64,000 bases of DNA. It comes from VAZQ01 sp963827585. GTDB taxonomy: Bacteria > Pseudomonadota > Alphaproteobacteria > Rhizobiales > Xanthobacteraceae. The stretch spans positions 48,488-112,487 of the forward strand of contig CAWHCK010000058.1 of NCBI GenBank assembly GCA_963827585.1, written 5' to 3'. The position numbers and the translations under genes are program-made. Under the pieces are notes generated by a model. It was not told where the DNA came from, made no database searches, and saw only the letters and a list, made by a program, of their open reading frames with translations. Within the stretch, counting starts at the first letter, position 1. Every line of letters begins with the position of its first letter. Positions 8,068-16,616 of this stretch are shown here, in pieces.

Positions 8068-8955
8068 TTACTCGGCCGCCGCGCGGTAGGGACGCAGCTC
8101 CTGGATCGGGATGCCGGCCAAGCGGTCGGCGAGCGCCTCGAGGTCGGCGGCCACGCGAGCGAACGATGCCGAGCGCTCGAAACGCCGCTCGTCCATGTAA
8201 AGCGCACGGTTGAGCTCGAGCTGGATCGCATGCAGGCCGGCGGCCGGGTTGCCGTAATGCTCGGTGATGAAGCCGCCCGCGTAAGGCTTGTTGCGGCTCA
8301 CCGAGTAGCCTTGGGCACGAAGCGTCGATTCGATGGTCTCCGCGACCGCTGCGACGCAGCTTGTGCTGTAGCGGTCGCCCAGCACCACATCGGCGCGCGG
8401 ACGCTCGTCCTTGGAGCCGGCGCTCGAGGGCATGGAGTGACAATCGATCAGAACCGCGGCGCCGAAATCCCGGTGGACGCGTGTGAATAGGCGCCGCAGC
8501 CCGCGGTGATAAGGTTTGTACAGCCCCTCGATTCGCCGGATCGCGTCGTCGACCGGGATGCGCTGGCCGTAGATTTCCTGCGCGTCACCGACGACGCGCG
8601 CCACGGTGCCAAGCCCGCCCGCCACCCGCATGGAGCGGGTATTGGCGAAAGACGGCAGGCGGCCCTCGAACATGCGCGGATCGAGCTCGTAGGGCTCGCG
8701 GTTGACGTCCACGTAGCAGCGCGGAAAGTGAGCGCGCATCAGCGGATAGCCCCGCCGCACCACGCCCAGGCAGAGCTCGTCGACGAAGCTATCCTCGGAG
8801 CGACGCAACGCCGCCATCTCGAGCCGCGAAGCCGTGAGGAACGCCCGCGGATACACGTTTCCGCTGTGAGGGGAGTTGAACACGACCGGCCCGCGCCATT
8901 CGGCCGGCTCGAGAATCTCATAAGGGGGATCGAGTTCGTCTTTCTGCTCGGACAT
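8068..8955 (-). CDS. N-formylglutamate amidohydrolase family protein
   Basis: A 295-residue protein of the FGase family (PF05013). Marks are NSPHSG at residues 27-32, the LIDCHSMP motif, and the ELNRALYMDE segment near the C-terminus that holds the conserved glutamate and arginine. The family hydrolyses N-formyl-L-glutamate to glutamate and formate in histidine breakdown, but many members outside hut operons act on other N-acyl amino acids. There are no hut genes next to it, so the substrate is open. The ATG at 8955 gives the family length. Divergent from cpdR. Confidence 0.87.
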   Translation of the reverse strand: MSEQKDELDPPYEILEPAEWRGPVVFNSPHSGNVYPRAFLTASRLEMAALRRSEDSFVDELCLGVVRRGYPLMRAHFPRCYVDVNREPYELDPRMFEGRLPSFANTRSMRVAGGLGTVARVVGDAQEIYGQRIPVDDAIRRIEGLYKPYHRGLRRLFTRVHRDFGAAVLIDCHSMPSSAGSKDERPRADVVLGDRYSTSCVAAVAETIESTLRAQGYSVSRNKPYAGGFITEHYGNPAAGLHAIQLELNRALYMDERRFERSASFARVAADLEALADRLAGIPIQELRPYRAAAE

Positions 8956-9226
8956 GACAAATGATCGGTTTCGACGTGACGCGGGTGCAAACGGGGACCC
9001 CAGCCCAACGCTTTTGGCACCACTATCGCTGGAAACACGCTATTGTCCATGGGCCAGAGTGCGGATGCCAGGGTCTTGATCGTGCCTCGGTCACGTCTCG
9101 GGCACGTCCCGAGGCCGATCCGGGAGGAACGGGGTTCACCCGTTATTTACTCGGCATCCGGCTTATGGGACGCAGGGAACACGAGGGGGCGGGAGCCACA
9201 GCTCATCACGCTCAGCGGGCTCGACG

Positions 9227-9586
9227 ATGGCGAAGATTATCCTTGCCGAGGACGACAACGACATGCGGCGCTTCCTGGTGAAGGCGTTGCAGAATGCCGG
9301 TTACGACGTCATTTCCTTCGACAACGGGCTGTCGGCCTACCAGCGCCTGCGCGAGGAGCCGTTCGAGCTGCTGCTTACCGACATCGTGATGCCGGAGATG
9401 GACGGGATCGAATTGGCGCGCCGCGCCTCCGAGCTCGATCCCGACATCAAGATCATGTTCATCACCGGCTTCGCGGCGGTGGCGCTCAACTCCAATTCGG
9501 CCGCGCCGAAAAATGCCAAGGTCCTCTCCAAGCCGGTGCATCTGCGCGAGCTCGTCAACGAGGTGCAGAAGATGCTCGCCGCCTGA
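9227..9586 (+). CDS. cpdR: Response regulator CpdR
   Basis: A 119-residue single-domain receiver. Acidic pocket EDD at 8-10, phospho-acceptor Asp52 in LLLTDIVMPEMDG, Thr80 in MFITGFAAVAL and Lys102 in VLSKP. The sequence, especially AYQRLREEPFELLLTDIVMP and the GFAAVALN stretch, is that of CpdR, which in its unphosphorylated state docks on ClpX and primes ClpXP for cell-cycle substrates in Caulobacter and Sinorhizobium. It is controlled by the CckA-ChpT phosphorelay. A clpX gene lies at 51-53 kb in this same window. It ends 76 bases before tRNA-Val. Confidence 0.95.
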   Translation: MAKIILAEDDNDMRRFLVKALQNAGYDVISFDNGLSAYQRLREEPFELLLTDIVMPEMDGIELARRASELDPDIKIMFITGFAAVALNSNSAAPKNAKVLSKPVHLRELVNEVQKMLAA

Positions 9587-9662
9587 GGCGCGGGCACTGC
9601 CGGCGGTTCTTGCCTCGGCCTCCACGAGTCGATATGACGGGGCTCCCCCACCTGCGGGTTGC

Positions 9663-9737
9663 GGGCGCGTAGCTCAGCGGAAGAGCACTACCTTGACATG
9701 GTAGGGGTCACAGGTTCGATCCCTGTCGCGCCCACCA
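9663..9737 (+). tRNA. tRNA-Val (GAC)
   Basis: Acceptor stem GGGCGCG (9663-9669) pairs with CGCGCCC (9727-9733), followed by A and an encoded CCA end. The anticodon stem is CTACC/GGTAG with loop TTGACAT, anticodon GAC, decoding GUC valine. The T-arm is ACAGG-TTCGATC-CCTGT. Next to cpdR, and directly followed by integrase remains, so it is a likely integration site. Confidence 0.97.
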
Positions 9738-9867
9738 TCAATTACAAACGCTTACTGCCCCCTTGGCCATGCTCGACGGGCGTCTAGCAAGCACATAGCT
9801 AGCATGCGTTTGCAGGCTCTGTCCGGACAACCCGTTCGCCCCACTGTCATTGTTGACCACCATCAAC

Positions 9868-10047
9868 AAGCGAGACCGCGTGCTAAGCGATGAAGAAGCC
9901 GCAGCCATCTGGTGAGCGCCAGTCGAAGCCACTCATCCCTTCGGCGCCGTCGTCCGCCTATTGATGCTGACCGGCCAGCGGCGCGAGGAAGTGGCGGGGA
10001 TGAGGAGGAGGAGGAGGGACGGCGAATTGCTTAGCCCGAGATCATAG
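9868..10047 (+). pseudogene. Tyrosine recombinase (integrase) remnant
   Basis: In one frame from 9868 the DNA reads KRDRVLSDEEAAAIW, a TGA stop, then HPFGAVVRLLMLTGQRREEV followed by AGM. This is the core region of phage-type tyrosine integrases: the 'RVLSDEE...IW' start of the catalytic domain and the box I arginine in TGQRREEVAGM. The N-terminal DNA-binding part, the HxxR box and the tyrosine are missing. The fragment lies 131 bases after tRNA-Val, where such integrases normally sit, so this is the worn-down left end of an integrated island. Confidence 0.75.
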
Positions 10048-10368
10048 CCTCGAACGGTTCGTATTTGGCATCAGCATCGTCGAGGCCGCAATCGCCGCGC
10101 ATCTTGTGCGTCTCGCAGAAGGCTGCAACTTATGCAGCCCAACCGCAGCGGGGATGGCGCGCAACTTGGCGCTGGCTGCGCACAACCGGATAGGGCATAA
10201 TCCCATCATATCGTCCGGCCGACCCGATCGCGGGCCGGACGAGCTAGCCGCTCCGTTACGCGGCTAGTCCTTGCGGCATGGTAAGGCATACCGGATTAGA
10301 CGACGCGAGCGTGATCGGGGCGTGCGTCCAATCCATTCGATCAACCCCGCGCTGCAAAGCGCCATCGA
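10048..10368. other. Intergenic region with two strong hairpins
   Basis: No gene is supported. Two perfect inverted repeats stand back to back: CGTCCGGCC/GGCCGGACG (10212-10220 with 10233-10241) and CTAGCCGC/GCGGCTAG (10244-10251 with 10260-10267). Neither is followed by a T-run, so a terminator role is not clear. They may be protein-binding sites or remains of the island end. Confidence 0.5.
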
Positions 10369-10587
10369 ATGGGTATGCCCATGACAAACGAAATCACCGA
10401 CACCTCTGATCTAACACGCCTGCTGGTGGAGGCGCTGGAGGAATGCTGCCAGCGCGGCATGTCCCCACCCTTCATCATGTGCGGGATCAGCCCCAACGGC
10501 AGCATATGCAGCGTTCGTATGACCGGCGAAGATGACGGCCAAGTCCTCGCCGAGCACTACGAGGGCGAAGGTTCGCGCTGCCCATGA
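10369..10587 (+). CDS. Small hypothetical protein
   Basis: A 72-residue open frame, acidic and Cys-containing (ECCQRGMSPPFIMCGI), no family recognised. A second ATG at 10381 is equally possible. It is followed with an ATGA overlap by a 25-codon frame (10584-10661, MTIIIVDRANNAARITVTAS and five more residues). The end of this gene overlaps the antisense frame at 10487-10837, and only one of the two is likely to be real over that stretch. Confidence 0.4.
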   Translation: MGMPMTNEITDTSDLTRLLVEALEECCQRGMSPPFIMCGISPNGSICSVRMTGEDDGQVLAEHYEGEGSRCP

Positions 10588-10837
10588 CCATCATCATCGT
10601 CGATCGGGCCAACAACGCCGCCCGCATCACGGTGACAGCGTCGGGAGCAAGTTGGCACTGAGCGACGACCGGCGCCGCGTCATTTTTGCGTAGCAATTCG
10701 ACGTGGGCCGAGATGCGCCACTCGTCGCCGCTCAAACCGCTAGTCTTGTAGCGCGGCACGGTCGTGATACGCACGGCATCGAATGCTTGGGCATCGGGTT
10801 TAAGATCGCGCCAGATTTTGTTGCCAAGGCTCGTCAT
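10487..10837 (-). CDS. Hypothetical protein in the island
   Basis: A 116-residue frame from ATG 10837. The first 75 residues look like a real protein (AFDAVRITTVPRYKTSGLSG, then DEWRISAHVELLRKN), with balanced composition. The last 40 residues are Arg/Cys-rich and overlap the opposite-strand small gene, so the true C-terminus may be lost. Its upstream region is the repeat at 10861-11055. No function recognised. Confidence 0.4.
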   Translation of the reverse strand: MTSLGNKIWRDLKPDAQAFDAVRITTVPRYKTSGLSGDEWRISAHVELLRKNDAAPVVAQCQLAPDAVTVMRAALLARSTMMMVMGSANLRPRSARRGLGRHLRRSYERCICCRWG

Positions 10838-10860
10838 GGTGTGCGCTCTCTCTCTCTCTA

Positions 10861-11055
10861 GAAAGCGAATTGGCCGGGGAGTGGCAGGACCCCGGCCGAT
10901 CGTCTTGGAGACATGCGTAGTACTACTGGTCGAGGTTATTTTTTGCCGTCGGCAAAACCGGACACTCTCGACTTGTCCGTACACCCAACACCACCTCGGG
11001 GGAGGCGTCGGGCGATCGCGACACCGATTAATTGCCCAGCGGCGATCGCCGCGCA
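10861..11055. repeat. Copy A of an island repeat (empty-site form)
   Basis: This segment matches, in inverted orientation, two separated segments further right. Its first half (10861-10917, with the hairpin GGCCGGGG...CCCCGGCC) matches 27830-27892. Its second half (10897-11055, from CTTGGAGACATG through GGTTATTTTTTGCCG to the ACACCCAACACCACCTCGGG stretch) matches 26890-27105. Here the two halves are joined directly, without the ribbon-helix-helix gene that separates them at 27 kb. The tail also carries a fragment of the coding sequence of the gene at 26599-26976. Confidence 0.75.
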
Positions 11056-11359
11056 AATGGGACCTCTTCAGCCCTGACTGAGCACCACTTTCGCGGAGCG
11101 GCTGGTTCTCAAACGCCAACCTCACCCAGCATCAGGTTCACCGCCCCCCATCCCGGGCGCGCCATGGCGGCGGAAAACAAATGTTTGGCGCAGAGTAACA
11201 AGTCCCGCACGCGGGTTCCGGCGACTAACAAGCAGTCAACCACAACAGGGTCTCTGGCAGCTCAATCCGGCACGGCAACTCAACATCGTTCTATGACCGC
11301 AGCGGCCGCTACACCGGGTCGGTCACCAACACCTCGCCACGGCGATGAAGGAAAAGACA

Positions 11360-11695
11360 ATGAAACTATTACTCATGTTTCTGGTGGCACTTGGCACCCT
11401 TGCTGTAGCGCCTGCCTACGCAGCCCCATGCAAGGGTGAAGTCATATCCGCCGATGGCAAGCTCACGGTCGGCAAGTGCTGGACCAACGACACCGACGCG
11501 CAGGAGCTGATTGCTATGGCTTGCGGTGAAGGTGACAAGTGCGAGGTATATGGAACCATTACTCGTGCTCGTGAGATTAAGCGCGTTGGCTTCGCAACCG
11601 GCCCCAAGGGCATATCGTTCAAGATGAAACCGTGTCCGAAATGCATAGAGGGCATGCAGAAGGCCCTCGATGATCTCAATGAGCAGCAGCGTTGA
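11360..11695 (+). CDS. Small secreted hypothetical protein
   Basis: About 111 residues from ATG 11360, chosen because AAGGA sits 7 bases upstream and the product then starts with a clean signal peptide (MKLLLMFLVALGTLAVAPAY ending A-A). The mature part has five cysteines in the order CKGEV, GKCW, MACGEGDKCEV and PCPKC, suggesting periplasmic disulfides. No family recognised. First of three short secreted-type genes in a row (11360-12151). Confidence 0.6.
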   Translation: MKLLLMFLVALGTLAVAPAYAAPCKGEVISADGKLTVGKCWTNDTDAQELIAMACGEGDKCEVYGTITRAREIKRVGFATGPKGISFKMKPCPKCIEGMQKALDDLNEQQR

Positions 11696-11699
11696 TGCC

Positions 11700-11774
11700 A
11701 TGAAGATCAAGACCGCCGCGATATTAGTTCTCACGCTGGCCGCCACTCCGGCCGCGGCTGCAACTTCCGCCTGA
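11700..11774 (+). CDS. Very short signal-peptide-like ORF
   Basis: A 24-residue frame (MKIKTAAILVLTLAATPAAA and ATSA) that starts four bases after the previous stop. It looks like a bare signal peptide and may be the remains of a secreted protein cut by a frameshift or stop. It is too short to assign. Confidence 0.3.
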   Translation: MKIKTAAILVLTLAATPAAAATSA

Positions 11775-11812
11775 AACCTACAAACCTGACATTGAAGATG
11801 AGGATGATTGAA

Positions 11813-12151
11813 ATGAAAATTACAATGATCGTTGCGGCTATTGCTGTGCTGTTCGGCATTACCAACGCCGGTGCCACCGCTGACGACGAGTACAGCTATT
11901 GCGCCAAAGTGAAGAAAACGTCGGATGGCTTCTTGGCACTGAGACAAGACCCAACCAGCAACTCGGTGATGAAGGTCAAGCTGCTGACCGGTTGGGAGTT
12001 GGTACTTGACTACAAGTTCGCCGGCAATGGCGGAGAATGGGTCAAGGTCACCTACGTGGAGAATCTTGACGACTATGCTGGCATCAATGCCAAGCCGACC
12101 CAAGGATGGGTTCATCGCAAGTATATCAAGGTGTACGAGTGCGGATGCTGA
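11813..12151 (+). CDS. Secreted SH3-like domain protein
   Basis: About 112 residues from ATG 11813, which has GAGGA 8 bases upstream (11800-11804). The N-terminal hydrophobic stretch KITMIVAAIAVLFGITNAGA is a signal peptide. The mature part reads like a bacterial SH3 (SH3b) fold: GFLALRQDPTSNSVMKVKL, then a turn and GEWVKVTYV and TQGWVHRKYIKV. SH3b domains bind peptidoglycan or other ligands in the periplasm. Two cysteines lie at the very C-terminus (YECGC). The longer frame from TTG 11792 has no better start. Confidence 0.6.
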   Translation: MKITMIVAAIAVLFGITNAGATADDEYSYCAKVKKTSDGFLALRQDPTSNSVMKVKLLTGWELVLDYKFAGNGGEWVKVTYVENLDDYAGINAKPTQGWVHRKYIKVYECGC

Positions 12152-12445
12152 TAGATGTAGATAGCCGAGTTCAGCGGGGACAATCTCGCGGCAGGTGGAT
12201 CGCGCGGTGGAGCACGCTGAGACCAATTACAGCGACGCCGCGAATGAAGTTCGGCAAGAGCTTCAGCAACATCACGCAACCGTGACACAGGTTGGTGAAC
12301 CTGCAAGACCACTCGCTGCGACGAATGCGCATTGCAGACAACACCTATGAGCCAGCCAGAGGCGCCCAGCAATAACAAAAAGGGTGTCCTGGCTGGCGAC
12401 TTTCGGTGGGGTGTGCGCGCGTATCCAGCAGAAGAGACGACGACG

Positions 12446-12673
12446 ATGATCATGCCGCTGAGGAAACTGTATCAGCACCACGCCGACGACTGCCTTCGGG
12501 TGGCTGAGTTGGCGGACGACCCACGACGGCGTGAGCTGTATCTCAAGCTGGCGAGCGAGTGGATTGAGGCGGCCGAGACGCTTGGAGTTGATGCGGCAAC
12601 TGAGAGGCACCTCGAAGAGGCACCTCGACATCGACTTGATCGACGCCGCAGACGGCGACCATGGAGCCCTTGA
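12446..12673 (+). CDS. Small hypothetical protein, LAEL-DDP family
   Basis: A 75-residue protein with the core ADDCLRVAELADDPRRRELY and then LKLASEWIEAAE. Small helical proteins of this pattern are common in Bradyrhizobium; the role is unknown. The Arg-rich end (RRRRRRPWSP) may be a shifted tail. A second member of the same family lies at 13346-13519 on the other strand. Confidence 0.55.
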   Translation: MIMPLRKLYQHHADDCLRVAELADDPRRRELYLKLASEWIEAAETLGVDAATERHLEEAPRHRLDRRRRRRPWSP

Positions 12674-12680
12674 GCACCTT

Positions 12681-13157
12681 TCAGCGCTCCGAGGAACCAC
12701 AGCGCGGCCCTGTGGATGCAGGCGGAGGGCGGGACTTTCGCCGTCTGATAATGAAATCCTCAACCCACCACACTAACGCGCCCAGGAACACGAGCGGGAC
12801 CGGGAGCCAATAAAGCGGGATTTGCTCAACGCACTCTTGAGGGCGGCCACAGGCCTTGTCGAAAGCATGGTGGGCAGCAAGGCCAAGAACCGCAAGAACT
12901 CCAATGTAGGCGGGCCATAGAATGAAGTGGAATAGCCACGGCTGACCTTGCCTACGCTTGCGAAGTACGTAGCCGATGAACAACAGCGCAAGCGTGCCGA
13001 CCACCAACGCGACCGCAAACGCGCCGGCCACAGATGCACCGCCTATGGCGCTGATCGCCTCTTCCCGACCGACCAGCAGCACGAACAGGATGCCCCCGAG
13101 TGCCAGCAGGATGCCGCCGAGCAGAATGATGATTAGATTGCCGTGAACCCTATCCAT
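12681..13157 (-). CDS. Hypothetical membrane protein
   Basis: A 158-residue protein with four to five predicted helices (for example LIIILLGGILLALGGILFVL and AFAVALVVGTLALLFIGYVL), then a short loop with two cysteines (ACGRPQEC) and a final helix before a basic Arg/Lys tail. No family recognised. It converges on the small gene at 12446 with an 7-base gap. Confidence 0.6.
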   Translation of the reverse strand: MDRVHGNLIIILLGGILLALGGILFVLLVGREEAISAIGGASVAGAFAVALVVGTLALLFIGYVLRKRRQGQPWLFHFILWPAYIGVLAVLGLAAHHAFDKACGRPQECVEQIPLYWLPVPLVFLGALVWWVEDFIIRRRKSRPPPASTGPRCGSSER

Positions 13158-13345
13158 GTGAGAGACCGCTCGACTTCTTGTAGTGCTGCATTTGACAGCG
13201 CGTGGACAAGCGGCTCGATCCGCGCACCGGCATACGCCAGAGGGCCGGACGGTGGCAAGCTAACAGGTGGCCAATGAGAAGGACATCGCAGGGCACGTAA
13301 GATGCTCACGGCCTTTCCGGCGCTACAGAAAATGATGTCGTGTGG

Positions 13346-13519
13346 TTATGCTCGTCTGGTTGACGGTGGAAAGATCAGCACGTCGCGCTCGTGCATCGCG
13401 GCGGCCGTCCACTCGCGTGCCAGTGCAAAAAGCTGATCCCGAATTTCCGGCTCGTCGGTTAGTTCAGCAAGCCGGACACATTCACGCGCGTAAGCCACGC
13501 ACTCTTTGTCGGTGGCCAT
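13346..13519 (-). CDS. Small hypothetical protein, LAEL-DDP family
   Basis: A 57-residue protein with AGGAG placed 7 bases before its ATG at 13519. It contains ARECVRLAELTDEPEIRDQL then FALAREWTAAAMHERD, which parallels the 12446-12673 protein (Cys-x-Arg-hydrophobic-Ala-Glu-Leu-x-Asp-x-Pro, then Leu-Ala-x-Glu-Trp). This supports both as real genes of one family. Function unknown. Confidence 0.6.
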   Translation of the reverse strand: MATDKECVAYARECVRLAELTDEPEIRDQLFALAREWTAAAMHERDVLIFPPSTRRA

Positions 13520-13645
13520 GGTGGCGCTCCTGTGAGTGTGCAGGCGAGAGCGGCTATCTCTCAGCCCCGGTGCCGGGGTAGGGCCATCCGGGTGATGAAT
13601 GGCAATCTATGAGAACTCTAAGAGTTCTGCCGCGTTGACAACTGG

Positions 13646-13924
13646 ATGGCGGCAACTCCGAATGGCCTTGGGGCCAATCAGGTGCTGTTCTTGCGCGCGT
13701 TAGCCTCGTTCGATGGCAACGATGCGGAGGGCTTGTGGCCAGTGTCTGCAATCCTAAAACGCGCCCTGGAGATGTCCCCCACTCTACGGGTCATCAACCC
13801 ATCTCAAGTCCTTGGCACCTTGCGGCGCCGTGGCTTGGTCGAGGGTTACTTCGGCAATTACAGACTGACGACGGCTGGCGTAGAGCAGTGTCGTATTATT
13901 CGGACGACGACAAATGCCGAATAG
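13646..13924 (+). CDS. Hypothetical protein, possible winged helix
   Basis: A 92-residue protein. The part NPSQVLGTLRRRGLVEGYFG followed by NYRLTTAGVEQC looks like the recognition helix and wing of a small winged-helix DNA-binding domain. That is inference from pattern only. It overlaps the next gene by 11 bases, so the pair is probably translationally coupled. Confidence 0.5.
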   Translation: MAATPNGLGANQVLFLRALASFDGNDAEGLWPVSAILKRALEMSPTLRVINPSQVLGTLRRRGLVEGYFGNYRLTTAGVEQCRIIRTTTNAE

Positions 13925-14330
13925 TGATGACGACCGCTACGAATCGCTGCACCGGAATTATCAGGACCTCGCCGCTGGCATATTGAGAATCCGCGAGGCC
14001 GTCGAACGGGCATTCGATATGACACTACCGTCTGCCACGACGATGAGCGGACTATTCGACGCCATTGTACAAGCGATCCACGACGCGGCAGCAGACCGGC
14101 CTCGACCGGCGCCCACCTCTACCGCCGCCGACGACAAGACCACGCGGACCCAGTTTGCATACCGGATCGACGTATGGACCGACGACGGCAAGAACATTCT
14201 TGAGCACCTTGCCGGCCTTGAGAACCTCAACGTGGCGCGGGCGGCATATCGAGCCGCCTGCGAGCGGTGGCCAAACGCGAGGATTACGCTGCGCCAGGGC
14301 GCCAGGGTCGTCGAGGATAGCCGCCGCTGA
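13914..14330 (+). CDS. Hypothetical protein
   Basis: A 138-residue soluble protein, second of a two-gene unit with 13646-13924. It has an N-terminal helical region, an Ala/Pro/Thr linker around residues 60-80, and a C-terminal part (FAYRIDVWTDDGKNILEHLA ... ARAAYRAACERWPNARITLR) that reads like a small alpha/beta domain found in several Bradyrhizobium hypotheticals. Function unknown. Confidence 0.5.
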   Translation: MPNSDDDRYESLHRNYQDLAAGILRIREAVERAFDMTLPSATTMSGLFDAIVQAIHDAAADRPRPAPTSTAADDKTTRTQFAYRIDVWTDDGKNILEHLAGLENLNVARAAYRAACERWPNARITLRQGARVVEDSRR

Positions 14331-14726
14331 TGACGACAATTCCACGCCGCCTCGGTCTCAAACAGGTGCTGGTCTTGCGGGGGACTCTCCTCTGCCCAAG
14401 CCGTCAGCATTCACTGGACAGGCCCGCACTGGAGATTGCCTCCAGCAGCCCCAGAAAAGCTCGCTGGTGCGTTATGGCTGCGAGAGGTAGCGGGGAGGTT
14501 ATCAAATCGGCTTTCCCTGAGTCACGTAAAGGTTCTCACTTAAAGGTTCTCCAGTACCGCGAGTCGGATTCTATACGCAGGGGTAATCAGGTAAGTTTTT
14601 CGGACCTCGCGTGGGTCATTGCAATGCCCACACGGGAACGATTTCCAACAAGCGATGTTAAGTTCAACGGCCGGCGGTCGGCCAAGATGTGTGCCTCAGC
14701 GTAGAACCCGAGCAAAGCAAGTCAGT
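14331..14726. other. Gap with no supported gene
   Basis: A 124-codon frame starts at 14330 in the stop of the previous gene, but its product is Arg/Ser-rich with no motif and I do not support it. A clear promoter was not found. The DUF2142 gene follows. Confidence 0.4.
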
Positions 14727-16238
14727 ATGCGTAGCAGCGACGTTCGCTCGCAGACCGCGTTAGTGCGGCTGTCGCGAGATAAAAACGCGGAGACTCCCCG
14801 GTGGTACGAGTTACGTGGCGGGCTTTCTCTGGTCTTAAGTCGACTTAAATCCCGACCGGCTTTTCTTTTCATCGTGCTCTCGCTTGCATTTGGGTCGGCC
14901 ATCAGTGTTGTCGTTCCCCCGCTTCGGGGACCGGACGAGATAGCTCACTTCCTGCGCATTTACTCCTATGCCCAAGGGGAGCTTCTGCCCGCCGTCGAGG
15001 TCGATGGTCGCAAGGGAATCCTCATCGAGCGCGAGCTCCATGCCCAGCTCGCGTTCTTCAAGAACGCGGGAGAACGCTTCGCGCAAGATCGGGAGAAGGG
15101 CCTTCGGTACGCGGAGATAATGCAGGAGTACCCCGCTGCGGACGGCACACCCGATGATGAGGAGGAGCAGACCTGGAAATTCATGTCCTTCGCTGGCACC
15201 GAAGGCTACAACCCGGTCGCCTACGCTCCCTACGTTGTGGCGGCCGCCATTGGAAATCTGCTCGGGCTCGATTTCCCGAACCTGCTGCTGCTGATGCGCG
15301 TCCTGGGCCTGATCGCATTCACGGCCGTGGTGGCCTATGCCATCAGGGTTACTCCGACGCTGAAATGGGCATTTGTGCTCATCGCGATGCTGCCGGTATC
15401 CATCTACAATCGATCGGTGCTCAGCGCCGATGGTGCTGCGCTCGCTTGCGCGCTCATGATCACTGCCCTCTGCTTCAGCGCCGTCGAGCGGCACGGGCGG
15501 CTCTGGGAGCGCTCGCTCTGGATGACGCTCTGCACGCTCAGCAAGCAGCCGCAGATCGTTTTCGTGCTGCTGGAATTGATGGCCTGCCGGGCGACGGTGC
15601 TGCGGCGGCGGTGGAGCAGCGTGGCGTTCGTCGTGCTCCCGAGCTTCATCTTGTCGCCGTTATGGGTATGGGCGGTGTCCGCCGAGATCGCGACATGGCG
15701 TCTTCTTGAAGCGGAAAACCACCCGCGCGAGCATTTCGATCCGCTGTGGAAGCTCGCCTACATGTTGGAGCACCCGTTCCACTTCCCGCTGGCAGCTTGG
15801 ACGGCTGTCACTGTCTGGGGAGACCGGCTGTGGCCGGAGCTGATCGGCATCTTGGGTTGGCAGGATATCCTGCTTCAGCCCTGGACTTATGCCGCGCTCA
15901 CGGTCCTGCTCCTGCTCGTGCCCCTCCAGAAACTGAATTTGGATGGTGCCGTGCGCGCACGCGTTGCGGTCATATCCGGCCTTGCTGTCGTGGCCTACGT
16001 CGTGACCGTCTATCTGATCTTCTTTCTCACCTACACGCCGCTCGATATCGACCACGTCCGGGGCGTCCAAGGACGTTACTTCGTCGTTGCTTTGCCAATG
16101 GCTGCTATCTTCCTCGCCTCCATGACCAATGTCGATCTGCCTCGGGGAGTGCGCGAGATGGCGGCGATTACTGGATCATTGCTTTCGGGAATTACGAGTT
16201 TCGAAGCACTGCTGGAGGCACATTGGTCAGTGCCGTAA
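14727..16238 (+). CDS. DUF2142 family polytopic membrane protein
   Basis: About 503 residues from ATG 14727, after which the product reads MRSSDVRSQTALVRL. The first membrane helix is FLFIVLSLAFGSAISVVVPP, followed by PLRGPDEIAHFLRIYSYAQG. This PDE-x-x-H motif just after helix 1 is the hallmark of DUF2142 proteins and of GT-C-type glycosyltransferases. Around ten further helices follow. DUF2142 proteins are usually found with cell-surface polysaccharide genes; none is nearby, so this is an isolated copy. The upstream part of the open frame (14619-14726) is not needed. Confidence 0.8.
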   Translation: MRSSDVRSQTALVRLSRDKNAETPRWYELRGGLSLVLSRLKSRPAFLFIVLSLAFGSAISVVVPPLRGPDEIAHFLRIYSYAQGELLPAVEVDGRKGILIERELHAQLAFFKNAGERFAQDREKGLRYAEIMQEYPAADGTPDDEEEQTWKFMSFAGTEGYNPVAYAPYVVAAAIGNLLGLDFPNLLLLMRVLGLIAFTAVVAYAIRVTPTLKWAFVLIAMLPVSIYNRSVLSADGAALACALMITALCFSAVERHGRLWERSLWMTLCTLSKQPQIVFVLLELMACRATVLRRRWSSVAFVVLPSFILSPLWVWAVSAEIATWRLLEAENHPREHFDPLWKLAYMLEHPFHFPLAAWTAVTVWGDRLWPELIGILGWQDILLQPWTYAALTVLLLLVPLQKLNLDGAVRARVAVISGLAVVAYVVTVYLIFFLTYTPLDIDHVRGVQGRYFVVALPMAAIFLASMTNVDLPRGVREMAAITGSLLSGITSFEALLEAHWSVP

Positions 16239-16294
16239 CTCCAGTTCCATGAGCTTCGATCTGCGATTGGTCGGACCAAAGCGCTTCTATTCAC

Positions 16295-16396
16295 GCGAAA
16301 ATCTAACAACAACGTCGGCCTTTAACTGGATTTTCGAAGTTACCACCGGTGCCTTCGAGTCCCATTTCGTCTCGAAGGAGAGGCTCATTTACGCCT
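16295..16396 (+). repeat. Diverged repeat, copy 1
   Basis: This segment (from GCGAAAATCTAACAACAACG to GAAGGAGAGGCTCATTT) is similar over about 100 bases to 17706-17805. The similarity is mixed with small indels, about three quarters identical by eye. Neither copy sits in a gene I can support. The pair flanks the hypothetical genes at 16617 and 17076. Confidence 0.55.
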
Positions 16397-16616
16397 GCTC
16401 GTTCCCTGTGCCGATGTGCGATGCCTGCTCGCTGCGCTTCCTTCGTGGCTTCTGCTTGCGCTTGCGCCGTCGCCGCCATGAAGGCGATCCGTGCGACGCG
16501 CTGCCTAAGGCGACGATCTATCTGCGTCAGAACATGGTATGGGCAAAACAGCGTTGATGGTACAGGAAGCCCGAGCGCTTTCGCGGTTCATGATGCCAAG
16601 CGTTTGACACCGCGCC

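Noticed and set aside
14330..14704. Third gene of the 13646-14330 unit
   Set aside because: It does start in the previous stop, but the product has no pattern and is not needed.
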